From a virus: a stretch of 64,000 bases of DNA. Each line of letters opens with the position of its first letter. Position 1 is the stretch's first letter. The stretch is taken from IMG/VR virus record IMGVR_UViG_3300019776_000693, positions 1 to 64,000 of that record; one strand, given 5' to 3'. The translations under genes were made by a program, and so were the position numbers. This document shows positions 50,693-60,080 of this stretch, one piece after another. The notes below the pieces were generated by a model. The model had not been told where the DNA came from. It saw only the letters and a program-made list of their open reading frames with translations, and searched no databases.

Positions 50693-50720
50693 CAAAAAAG
50701 TTAATAATTTTTAAAATAAG

Positions 50721-53700
50721 TTAAACATCTACATTAGAAACTGCAAATTTAAAAGTTAAGCTAAATCTGCTGTCTTTTGAATAACTAAATTTATTTAAAA
50801 ACCAATCTCCTTCTAAACGTTTTAATAATTTATTACCTGTAAAAGTTATCACAGAATTATCAATTGTTTTTTCGATTTGGTTTTTATCGTAGTTAATAAA
50901 AGGTACGTTTTTTGAATTATTTCTAACTCTATCAAAAAAATAATTATACGCCCATTTAAATCCGTCTTTATTACTAATCAATATGTCTTGAGTATTATCT
51001 GAATTTGTTTTTGGGTAATTCTTATTCCCTGCAAAATTATTTTTTTGCGGAATTAAGTTTAAATATCCTGAACAAACCATATTATTCCAAATTAAAGATT
51101 TATCAAATGTACGTTCATAATCAATAGCCCAATCGTATTCGTTATGATATCTTTTAGCTTCTGTCCATAAAATAACAGATTCTAATTTTTTAGTAGCTAA
51201 ATCTGATTTTACAGGTATTTCTAACTCAAATGGATACTTATTTCCATAAAAAACTTGATACGACTTATTTGTCAATAAATGTGACCATAATCCATTGTCT
51301 TCTCCAGTAGAGTTGATACCTGATTGAAAATAATTATTATGACTTATATAATAATTAGGTTTAAAATCATAAAAACTCATCCAAGTTCCTAGTATAGGAG
51401 AATAAGCGATTGTCCATGAAACATCTTGAAAATAATCAGGGTCTTCTAATGAAACTTCTATTAAAGGACATTCGATATTTTCTGCAATAATGTTAACCAC
51501 TTCTCCTGATATTCCAACACCATTAGAATTAAAATTATAAACTCCGTTAGTTTGGTCAGCATAGTATTTCATTACGTAACTTAATGATGGTAATATATCA
51601 TTAGGTATATCTGGAGCTATATCTGTTCCTTGTAAAAAAGAAGTTTGAAAAGGAAATATTTGAATTCCTCTTTCTCTTGCATCATTAGATATATTTATGA
51701 CGTTATTCCAATCTGTTATATCATAAGCGTCGTTTAATCCAGAAGGTAAAGCATCTGTTATTAAAAATATAGCTTTTGCTGCATCGGGTCTAAATTCCCC
51801 TATTGTAAGTCCTCCAATAGTAGTTCCTGTATTATCTATTCTCTGAGTGTTGTCCAAAACTGCTCTTAAAGCTTTATCTGTTGGTTCAGGCGTTGCTCCT
51901 CCACCAATTGCTGTAAGACTTGAAACTTCTGTAAAAAATTGGGTCTCATTTTGTAGTGACATGGGTACATTAATAGTGAATAATGGTACTCCACTGAATA
52001 AACTATCATTAACCGCTACTAAGCCTAATCTATAATTATCTCCAAATTTTGCCTGAATAGCAGGTACTATTTGAGTTATAATATTATTTTTTATATTATC
52101 AATAGCAGGTTGTTGTGAACTTGTCTTATCAATAATAAATACAGCATCAATACCATTTACATCATTGCAATTGTCACAATTACTATAAAAATGACCATTT
52201 TGATAAAGTACACAATCTTGTTTTGGAATATAATCTTTTTTAGTTATAAAAACTCTTCTATATCTACTATCCCAAGCCATTGATATACCAATTCCGTTGT
52301 AATTATTATCAACATCTACATCTTTAAAATTTTTTAGTATTTTAAACGGAAGATGTTCTTTAAACCAATTTCTCATTCCTGATGGTTTTCCACCTATTAA
52401 AGAAGATATTTCTTCCATTTGTTGACCTGTAGGTTGAGTTTGAATAACTTGACCTCTCTTAGCATCCACATGAAAATGTCCAAATTCACAACTCACACTT
52501 GTTGTATTTTGTGTGCCTCCAAATCCTAATTGTGCATTGTAAAAAGAAGCACTTCTACGTTGGAATGCTACAGAGCCTCCTAAAAAATTTCTACTAGGAT
52601 TCTGCCCATCATCTACTGTGGTGTCTACTTTATTATACAAAATAGAAGTGTTTTCAAAACGAGTTAAAATAGCTTCATTTTCAATTCCTTGTACATCTAT
52701 TAGTTTTCCATAATTAGTTGGAAACTCAAAGAAATCTAATGGTCTGTATATTAACCAAGGGTCATAGCTGTTGTTTTCGCTATTATCAGGGAGTGATGCT
52801 ATAATTCCATTAGGAAAATCTGTCTTACAATCATTAAAAGTTTTATTGTAACTATTAGATAATGTTCTTAATTTTAATGGAGTGGTTTGTTTAGAATAAG
52901 TCCTATTATAAAAAAACCAATTTTTTTCTCTTATAGGTACATTTTTTTCTTGTGTCCATTCTCCTAAATCTCCTACTTGAGGGTAAAACTGTCTATGATA
53001 AGGCTCTTCTGCATATCTAAAATTAGTATTTATCCTAGTCTCACAAAGAAAGTTAGGAATACCATAATAATATAAATAAAATTTAGAAGGTGGTCTATAA
53101 TAGAATTTACTTTTAGTGTCATTATCAAAATTAAAATCACTATCTATATCAGGAAACACTTTTCCATTTTGGTCAAACTCTTTATCTATTTCATAAGAAA
53201 TATAGAATAAAGGGTTTCTTCCAATATTATTGTAAAAAAAATAATTAAATGGTGTTCTGTCAGCCTGTCCCATAGCTGTGACTAAAAACTGAGAGTGTTT
53301 TCTTTTCAACGTGTGTCTGGTAATAAATGTATCACCACCAAAAACAGATAAGCAATCAGTTCTTGGATTTGTTAAGTCACCTCTATATCCAGTACTTAAC
53401 CATTTTATAGTATTTATTGTACCATGTTGTTGTGGTAAATATGTTTTTAAAGCAACATAAGGAGATGCAATATTTCTTTGAATTTCAGTACTTCTGCCTG
53501 AATCCGATATACCTAATTCAGAAGAGTAAAATAAGCTAGAAGTATATGAATCCCTATCGTATTTTTTATAGCTATCTGGGTAAGTTAATGGGTAATCTCC
53601 AAAAGATAAAAATACAGAAGTTTCTCTATTAATGTTATTTATATCAATTCTTTTAGCAGTAACTTCATTGGTAAATCTATCTGTACCTTCTTTTAAGTAT

Positions 53701-56700
53701 TTAGATATGTTTAAAGAACGTATTTTTTGTCCTTCTTCTTGTTCTAATTGTAAAAAATTGTACTTACCTTCTGCAAAATAGTAATAAGCAAAATTATGAG
53801 GTTTACCAAGATTTCTAAAAGTTTCTAACCATTGATATCTATATCTACCATAATCTGTTATCGCTTTGGTTACATTAGCAATTCCATCTGCTACATAAGC
53901 TAATATAGATGTTACTATTCCTCCTGGATTAAATATTACTACAACTCCTGCTCCTATTTGATAGGATTGGGCTGTTGCAGATAATGTTTGTGCTGTTCTA
54001 ATAGCAGCTTCTGCTACAACTTCTAATCCTGCTAATATTCCTGCTAACTCTCTAGCCTTAGCAGTAAGTACAGTGTATTTAGGATGATTTAAAACTTCGT
54101 CAAAATGTCCTCTTGAATTACCGTACATATACCCCTGCACTGATAATTCTGTAGATAATGTAGGTCTAAAATAATCTGTTTCTGGTGAATGAAAAGTGTA
54201 GTCTGAATTACTTTCTCCAAATTCACTCTGAACTATTTGATTTAATTTATCATTAGCGTAACTATTAAACGGGTAGTTAGGATATTTTATATTTTTACCT
54301 TTTTCAGAGTATTCTCGCATATCGTATAATAACCCTGATGATAGAACACTCCTGTTTAAAGTTAAATCTCCTCTTACTATTTCATATCCTGTTATTTTTT
54401 GCCTATCTTGTGTAGATATTAAATTATTTGATTCGGCAATATCTAAAAAAGAATTAACAATTTCTTCATTTAATGTTACACCTAGTGGAAATATTACAGT
54501 AGATGCAAATGGTAATTGCCTGATATCATACATAAATGGTGATTTTGCATTATCAGGAAATTTAAAATGTCTTATGTTTCTACAAGTAAAATCCACTATC
54601 TCTTTTCCATTATCATCGAATTTCCAAAGATAATTTCCTTCTATATCAACTGTAGCAAAAGATTCTTTAAAACTATCTCTTATACTTAAAGGTATTTGGT
54701 CTTCCTTTATACTTAAAAAAGAAGAATTGTATAATTCTGTATTATCAGGATAAACCTCTTGACTTTCCCAATATGCAAAATTACCTCTTTTATAAGGCAC
54801 TGCTTTACACGCTTGTACTATTGGTTGTTCAAAAGAACAAGTCGCTGTATATTCTATTTTTTTTCTAAGTGTTATAGAGCTCCAAGAAATATCAATTCTT
54901 TTATCTTCTAAATTTCTTGTAGATATTGTATAACAACCTTTACTAGGAGTAGTTGTCCATATAAGGTTTTCATCTACGGATAATATATCACCGCTTCCTC
55001 CATCTATAACAAATGAATATTTTGTAGAACTTATTATTCTATTATCAATAGTAATAAAAAATTTCTTATTTGAAAACCAACCATTAGTTATAGTAGTATA
55101 AGGTGTTCCATCTTCTTTTGTTATAATTAAATCAGCTCCCGATTTTTCTAACTTAAATATTCCCCCTTGTTCTAAATCGACAAACTCTGAAAATATAGCA
55201 TCTGTCGATGTACAACTTTTAAATATTGACATTCTAACAGTCTGTGTTTTATCTGATATCGAATCTATTGGGGATACTATTTTTTGCTTTGATATATCTA
55301 AAATAAAGCTAGTTCTTCCATTTGTATTTCCAGAAAACCATAGTGCACCTTTATGTATTTTATCTAACCATGCAACAGCATCATATTTTACATATAAATT
55401 TCCTGTGGTATCTATTTCATCAATATTGTAAGTTATAGCGTTAGTTAAGGTTACTATATTTGAAGATATAGATAATATCCCCCCAGTTAATGCTTCAATA
55501 GCTGTTTTATGTGTTGTATAAAAAGAATTTGCAGTAACTACCATTGACACCGAGAAAGGGGTTGAAAATAAATTACCATTAATATTTACAGTCACTGAAC
55601 CTGAATCACCTGATTCAAAAGTTATATCTTCGGTTATGTCAAAATTTGAATTATTTTTTGTTGTTTTTAATTCTGATAAACTATTTGAAGAGTAATAGTA
55701 ATTATTAAAATAAGAAGCCCCGTTATTTACTACAGGATTTTGATTTTCATTTATAGTTGCAGCATAAGCACAAGATTCTTCTATAAAATCAGAATCTCTT
55801 TTATATACTGTCATTGATAATATATCAGAAGCCACTGAATCTGTTTCTTTATTACCTGATGAAGAATCTATCTTATATATATTGCATATTCTAGGAGGTA
55901 CTATCTTAGTATAATCTGCCCCGAAAACTTTAGGTACTCTAGTTGAAATTTCACCTTCAAAACTTACAGTTCCTGTTCCTGTTCCTGCTAAAGTAGCTAT
56001 AAATTCTTCTCCAACAGTATTTGAATCTGCCCCTATTGAGGTAAAATCAGTGTCTCCTACAGTTTCTATCCTGTATCTTTTACCTTTTATTATATCTTCT
56101 ACATCTATTATACTTCTTATTTCAGCTACTTCTATTATAGGTGTCCCTACTATTGTTGGAGATTCACAATCAAGACCTTCAAACGGGTCATCTGAACACT
56201 CTATATCGCTATAATCTGCATACAAGGCTTCACAAATATTTCCTCCTGTTGAATTTTCATAAAATTCACTACATTCTGCTTCGCTACTACCTGCATTGTC
56301 ATTTATGTAATCTTCCAGGTTAGTGAATTCTGTGTCTAACTCTATTGATACAGTTCCTTCTTCTATTGTGGCTATATCTTCAATTATACAAAACCTGTTA
56401 ATTTCTTCGGTAACTGTTATAGTTTCTAAATTTGTAGAGCATGGTACATCCTCCACAGTAGCGTCATTATAATATTGCCATCTCCTAGTTCTTATAGTAG
56501 AATTACAATCACTTTTATTTGCTAATATAGATGTAATATCCATATTATCTACATCAACAGGTTCTCCTGTTTCTTCATCTACTACAATATCTAAATCTTC
56601 CTCTGTTGCTATTCTACCTATAAAGGGGAATATAGAAGTTTCATAACCACCATCTAATAAAAATTTAATACCAAAAGGCACTACTTCTTCTCTATTATAT

Positions 56701-57944
56701 CCTGTATATAAAGAAATTGCAATTCCATTTTCATAGAGATTTTCAGGAGCTATATGAGATTGCCATTGAAGAAATTGTCCCATAAGATTAACCACAGGTT
56801 GTAAATTAATCTCTTTTTTAGATGTTATTCCATATTGGTATAGAATATTATTAGCTGTAGCAACTCCTTCCGATTCCTCTACATGTAATGAAATTCTAGC
56901 TAAGTTATCAACAGATGTTTCTGATTTATTTTGTTCAGTAGAATAAACTATAGAAGTATCATTTATAGTATGAACACCTTCTATAAAATACCTAGTTGCA
57001 CCTTCAATATCTGCTGTTTGTATCACAGCTATTTTATAATGTGTATATTTAGTGTCTAGTCCTTCTACATTTAATCGTATTGCAAAACCTGTTCTATCTG
57101 CTAAATTAGGTTGACCTAATATAATATTATTTCTATCAAAAATTGATATAGGGTTAGTTATTGAAAAATACTCTGATATTTCTCTTCCTTCTGCGTCACA
57201 ATATGCTATTAAAAATTCATATACGCCCATCTTTAAATTACCTCCTAATTCAATAGAAGTAGGAACTAATTGAGGAATATTAAATAGTTTAAATATTCTC
57301 ATTTTATCAAAATCAGGGCATAATAGTACAGTATCATCCGAACATACGTTTTCCTGAATAAAATAGTCTTGTATTCTATCTATATTTATATGTCTTGGTG
57401 GATTACCTACATGTGAAAAATATATAGTCTTACCGCATTTTTCATTTTTTATAACAGATTTTTTTATAGGTTGTAATATATTAAAATTAAAACCTTTTTC
57501 AGGCTCATTATTTAATACATGACATTCATCTGATATTTTTGTAGTATAGGTTTGTAATTCTAATTGTTCTAAATTTTCTAAAGGTTCTGCTAATTCTTTT
57601 ATAGAAGCACAATTAGGACAATCTAAAGTAATGTCTGATAAATCATTTATATCTTGATTGTTTTCTACAACTCCAAATTCTCCTATTCCTGTTTCTGGGT
57701 TAACTAAAAAGAAATAAGTATTTGTAGTATCTATATCATTTATAGCATGTATTACTTTAAAGCCCTCTTTAAATTTAGTAGCTAATATGTTTGATTTTTC
57801 ATTTGTAGCATTTAAAGAATTACCAGACTCGTTTTCTATATTACCATTAAGTAAATGTGTATACTCTATTTCTTTTAGCTGACTAGGGTGGCTATCTTTA
57901 TTCATCCCTACTTTACCTAATGATATGTTTTGTTTATTTGCCAT
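50721..57944 (-). CDS. giant tail protein (muzzle/stabilisation-like) with a von Willebrand A domain (2407 aa)
   Basis: The N-terminus (GKVGMNKDSHPSQLKEIEYT, HLLNGNIE) and the long beta-rich body match the large tail-stabilisation or muzzle protein that follows the tubular protein in crAss-like phages. Residues about 612-660 form a small module (YRIETVGDTDFTSIGADSNT, then GTGTGT) also present in the fibre at 60077. A hydrophobic Ala-rich helix lies near 1300 (IGAGVVVIFNPGGIVTSILA). Residues about 1928-2150 form a vWA-like domain: GIDAVFIIDKTSS (MIDAS-like DxTxS), a mid Thr/Gly region (LTAIGGGATPEP) and AKAIFLITDALPSG. The C-terminal 200 residues are beta. It is the tail tip near the receptor fibres. 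Confidence 0.8.
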   Translation of the reverse strand: MANKQNISLGKVGMNKDSHPSQLKEIEYTHLLNGNIENESGNSLNATNEKSNILATKFKEGFKVIHAINDIDTTNTYFFLVNPETGIGEFGVVENNQDINDLSDITLDCPNCASIKELAEPLENLEQLELQTYTTKISDECHVLNNEPEKGFNFNILQPIKKSVIKNEKCGKTIYFSHVGNPPRHINIDRIQDYFIQENVCSDDTVLLCPDFDKMRIFKLFNIPQLVPTSIELGGNLKMGVYEFLIAYCDAEGREISEYFSITNPISIFDRNNIILGQPNLADRTGFAIRLNVEGLDTKYTHYKIAVIQTADIEGATRYFIEGVHTINDTSIVYSTEQNKSETSVDNLARISLHVEESEGVATANNILYQYGITSKKEINLQPVVNLMGQFLQWQSHIAPENLYENGIAISLYTGYNREEVVPFGIKFLLDGGYETSIFPFIGRIATEEDLDIVVDEETGEPVDVDNMDITSILANKSDCNSTIRTRRWQYYNDATVEDVPCSTNLETITVTEEINRFCIIEDIATIEEGTVSIELDTEFTNLEDYINDNAGSSEAECSEFYENSTGGNICEALYADYSDIECSDDPFEGLDCESPTIVGTPIIEVAEIRSIIDVEDIIKGKRYRIETVGDTDFTSIGADSNTVGEEFIATLAGTGTGTVSFEGEISTRVPKVFGADYTKIVPPRICNIYKIDSSSGNKETDSVASDILSMTVYKRDSDFIEESCAYAATINENQNPVVNNGASYFNNYYYSSNSLSELKTTKNNSNFDITEDITFESGDSGSVTVNINGNLFSTPFSVSMVVTANSFYTTHKTAIEALTGGILSISSNIVTLTNAITYNIDEIDTTGNLYVKYDAVAWLDKIHKGALWFSGNTNGRTSFILDISKQKIVSPIDSISDKTQTVRMSIFKSCTSTDAIFSEFVDLEQGGIFKLEKSGADLIITKEDGTPYTTITNGWFSNKKFFITIDNRIISSTKYSFVIDGGSGDILSVDENLIWTTTPSKGCYTISTRNLEDKRIDISWSSITLRKKIEYTATCSFEQPIVQACKAVPYKRGNFAYWESQEVYPDNTELYNSSFLSIKEDQIPLSIRDSFKESFATVDIEGNYLWKFDDNGKEIVDFTCRNIRHFKFPDNAKSPFMYDIRQLPFASTVIFPLGVTLNEEIVNSFLDIAESNNLISTQDRQKITGYEIVRGDLTLNRSVLSSGLLYDMREYSEKGKNIKYPNYPFNSYANDKLNQIVQSEFGESNSDYTFHSPETDYFRPTLSTELSVQGYMYGNSRGHFDEVLNHPKYTVLTAKARELAGILAGLEVVAEAAIRTAQTLSATAQSYQIGAGVVVIFNPGGIVTSILAYVADGIANVTKAITDYGRYRYQWLETFRNLGKPHNFAYYYFAEGKYNFLQLEQEEGQKIRSLNISKYLKEGTDRFTNEVTAKRIDINNINRETSVFLSFGDYPLTYPDSYKKYDRDSYTSSLFYSSELGISDSGRSTEIQRNIASPYVALKTYLPQQHGTINTIKWLSTGYRGDLTNPRTDCLSVFGGDTFITRHTLKRKHSQFLVTAMGQADRTPFNYFFYNNIGRNPLFYISYEIDKEFDQNGKVFPDIDSDFNFDNDTKSKFYYRPPSKFYLYYYGIPNFLCETRINTNFRYAEEPYHRQFYPQVGDLGEWTQEKNVPIREKNWFFYNRTYSKQTTPLKLRTLSNSYNKTFNDCKTDFPNGIIASLPDNSENNSYDPWLIYRPLDFFEFPTNYGKLIDVQGIENEAILTRFENTSILYNKVDTTVDDGQNPSRNFLGGSVAFQRRSASFYNAQLGFGGTQNTTSVSCEFGHFHVDAKRGQVIQTQPTGQQMEEISSLIGGKPSGMRNWFKEHLPFKILKNFKDVDVDNNYNGIGISMAWDSRYRRVFITKKDYIPKQDCVLYQNGHFYSNCDNCNDVNGIDAVFIIDKTSSQQPAIDNIKNNIITQIVPAIQAKFGDNYRLGLVAVNDSLFSGVPLFTINVPMSLQNETQFFTEVSSLTAIGGGATPEPTDKALRAVLDNTQRIDNTGTTIGGLTIGEFRPDAAKAIFLITDALPSGLNDAYDITDWNNVINISNDARERGIQIFPFQTSFLQGTDIAPDIPNDILPSLSYVMKYYADQTNGVYNFNSNGVGISGEVVNIIAENIECPLIEVSLEDPDYFQDVSWTIAYSPILGTWMSFYDFKPNYYISHNNYFQSGINSTGEDNGLWSHLLTNKSYQVFYGNKYPFELEIPVKSDLATKKLESVILWTEAKRYHNEYDWAIDYERTFDKSLIWNNMVCSGYLNLIPQKNNFAGNKNYPKTNSDNTQDILISNKDGFKWAYNYFFDRVRNNSKNVPFINYDKNQIEKTIDNSVITFTGNKLLKRLEGDWFLNKFSYSKDSRFSLTFKFAVSNVDV

Positions 57945-57953
57945 TTTTTATAA

Positions 57954-58802
57954 TTACATCGGGAAAAGTTTCTCAAATTTGTTTGTATAACGAATATTAT
58001 TTTTTCTTATTCTTCTGTCCCAATTTCCTAAATTTTCAAATTTTACAGAAGTTTGTGCGAAACCATATAATCTGTCCTCTTCTTGTTTAAAATACTGTAA
58101 TTTATTTATTAAATTTGTATCATCATCATTAGACCACACCATTTCTATAATTTTTCTTTTGCAATATGCTATAAGATATTCTTGTAAATTTCTGTTATCT
58201 GGAATTTCTAAATCATTATCTTCGTTTAAAGGTAATCCATAGTACTGTATATAAATATCACCTTCTTTGAAATTAACTTGTACTTTTTCCCCCACTATAT
58301 TAAATTCATAGGGACTTTTATGTATTTTTAAATTTGGGCAAACATTAGAAATAAACTCTCTTTTTAATCCTTTTACAGGTTTCATTAAAATAGGATTAGA
58401 ATATCTAAATGTAACTGAAGCATCATTAAATAATAACTTTTCTTCAATACATTTAAAGTCTACACCTTTATGAGAATTTGATTGGTTATCCCATTCATAA
58501 GTATTTTCTAATCTTTGGGTATAAAAATAAGAAGATTGAAAATGTGTTTTGTCCCCTTTTTCAAAACAATGTGATTCAGGAGTACATTTTACAGCAAAAT
58601 ATAAATTAAAAAAATTTTCAGGTAATTCTGCTATACCATTTTCAACTCTTAATACTTTTTCAGTGAGTTGCATAACATTATTACCAAACCTTTTTATTTC
58701 GTTTTTTATCCATCTGTTTAATGACCTGTAGTCGATTAAACCTGATTCGTCATATTTTTTAAATTCTGTTAATATCTCAGCTATTAGTTCTCTTCTAGTC
58801 AT
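57954..58802 (-). CDS. tail tubular protein (P22 gp4-like)
   Basis: 282 aa. N-terminus RRELIAEILTEFKKYDESGL, then IDYRSLNRWIKNEIKRF, is the helical part shared by podovirus gp4-like adaptors. The beta part follows (AELPENFFNLYFAVKC, GDIYIQYYGLPLNED), and the C-terminal helix pairs with IAYCKRKIIEMVWSNDD. It would connect portal to tail. Order ring protein, small protein, tubular protein, giant tail protein is that of crAss-like genomes. Confidence 0.8.
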   Translation of the reverse strand: MTRRELIAEILTEFKKYDESGLIDYRSLNRWIKNEIKRFGNNVMQLTEKVLRVENGIAELPENFFNLYFAVKCTPESHCFEKGDKTHFQSSYFYTQRLENTYEWDNQSNSHKGVDFKCIEEKLLFNDASVTFRYSNPILMKPVKGLKREFISNVCPNLKIHKSPYEFNIVGEKVQVNFKEGDIYIQYYGLPLNEDNDLEIPDNRNLQEYLIAYCKRKIIEMVWSNDDDTNLINKLQYFKQEEDRLYGFAQTSVKFENLGNWDRRIRKNNIRYTNKFEKLFPM

Positions 58803-58804
58803 TT

Positions 58805-59305
58805 TTATTTTTTACGTTTTTTCTTATTATTGTAATAAAATAAAGAAGGATTAAACATATAAGCATAACCATTTCTCAGATTTTCAGTTAATCTTTTTTT
58901 CATTACTTTTGTAAATGCCAAATCCATACTATATGTTCGTTCTATTGTAGTGTATGAAATAGGTACGAATGATAGATAATATACATCTCCATCTGTATTA
59001 AATCTACCCATATATTCTCTTAAGTATGCTATTTTTTTTGCGGGAGTCTCTACATGTTTACAAACTCCAAAATATCCTAATCTGTCGATGTAAATTCCTC
59101 CTAAATTATCTGCTAAATGCTTTTCAGCAATTCTATAAAATTCTGTTAGTATCTTACCATAATCAACAAAATCCTTCACATCTCTCCTATTATTATGTTC
59201 AGAATGTTTTTTATAAAATACGTAAGCTTTATGGTCTATAGTAGAGAAGGTTTTTAAATTTGGAGCTGTTTTTCTACCCTCCATTTCAAACATTCTACTT
59301 CTCAT
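58805..59305 (-). CDS. conserved ring/neck-region protein (166 aa)
   Basis: Contains FYRIAEKHLADNLGGIYIDR and LGYFGVCKH, then YMGRFNTDGDVYYLSFVP, and a basic C-terminus (YYNNKKKRKK). In crAss-like genomes a protein of this size lies at this position between ring and tubular proteins. Overlaps the ring gene by 11 bases. I cannot name the exact family. Confidence 0.65.
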   Translation of the reverse strand: MRSRMFEMEGRKTAPNLKTFSTIDHKAYVFYKKHSEHNNRRDVKDFVDYGKILTEFYRIAEKHLADNLGGIYIDRLGYFGVCKHVETPAKKIAYLREYMGRFNTDGDVYYLSFVPISYTTIERTYSMDLAFTKVMKKRLTENLRNGYAYMFNPSLFYYNNKKKRKK

Positions 59306-59957
59306 TTGAATTTAAATTTGGGTTTTCATCGACAGGTATATTCTTTTTTATAGATATAAAATTTACAGCTTCAGCCACAGCAATTTTTAACAGTTTATCT
59401 GGGCATTTAAATTCGTATTCCCATAAAGATTTACAATCACAATTTTTATCACAATCCACTATGTTTTCTTCTTCTAAGGTTATCAAGTATAAATTTACTC
59501 TACTTACTTTCGTATCCAATAAATATAAATAACCGTCTTTTACATAATAGTCAACATAATCTGATTTTCCTCTTAAACTGTCTCTTCTATATTGTGATGG
59601 TGTCGTTGCTTTAAATTCTGTCTCATCATCTAAAGATGTTATTTCTTTTATAGAATTTCCTAATTTTGAAGATATTAATTTTGGTAATTTGTTAACTGAC
59701 CTCATTATCCTTTTTGCGCGACGAAACTCGATAATATCACATTTAACTACGTCAAAAGGCTCTAAAGCAAAACAATTTATAACAGTGTATATATTATCTT
59801 CTCTATGTAAAGAGCCTTCTGATAATTTTTGCGATATTAAAAATTCTGCCTCTTTTCGCAAAACATTTAAAACATATCGCCTTGGTAATATATTATCTTT
59901 ATTAATAGAGTTAAAACTATTCATAACTCTACTAACAACTTCTGCATTAGTATTCAT
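59295..59957 (-). CDS. crAss-like ring (connector) protein (220 aa)
   Basis: Start at ATG 59957; a TTG seven codons upstream is less likely. The pattern VSRVMNSFNSINKDNILPRR, then EAEFLISQKLSEGSLHREDN, CDIIEFRRAKRIMRSVNKLP, YVKDGYLYLLD, is one I recognise from crAss-like virion proteins that form a ring below the portal. A Cys cluster near the end (CDKNCDCKSLWEYEFKCP) could bind metal. First gene of the tail operon after the tandem terminators. Confidence 0.8.
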   Translation of the reverse strand: MNTNAEVVSRVMNSFNSINKDNILPRRYVLNVLRKEAEFLISQKLSEGSLHREDNIYTVINCFALEPFDVVKCDIIEFRRAKRIMRSVNKLPKLISSKLGNSIKEITSLDDETEFKATTPSQYRRDSLRGKSDYVDYYVKDGYLYLLDTKVSRVNLYLITLEEENIVDCDKNCDCKSLWEYEFKCPDKLLKIAVAEAVNFISIKKNIPVDENPNLNSNEK

Positions 59958-59975
59958 TCTAATAAAATTTAACCA

Positions 59976-59983
59976 CAAAAGTA
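59976..59983 (-). promoter_or_regulatory. possible promoter of the ring/tail operon
   Basis: Minus-strand TACTTTTG fits TAnnTTTG, 18 bases before the ATG; no clear TTG at the right distance. Confidence 0.4.
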
Positions 59984-60023
59984 ATTAAAAAACAACAAAA
60001 TTAAAAATTAGTTAAAAAGAAAA

Positions 60024-60080
60024 AGGTGACAAAATTGCCACCTCCTTCAAACAGAAAAATAGGTAAAACCAAAAACCTAT
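60024..60080 (-). terminator. tandem terminators after the Cys-rich fibre gene
   Basis: Two minus-strand hairpins: ATAGGT/ACCTAT (60075-60080 with 60059-60064) followed by TTTTTCTG, then AGGTGGCAA/TTGTCACCT (60035-60043 with 60024-60032; one G-U) followed by TTTTTCTTTTT. The fibre gene's stop is in the first. Confidence 0.8.
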
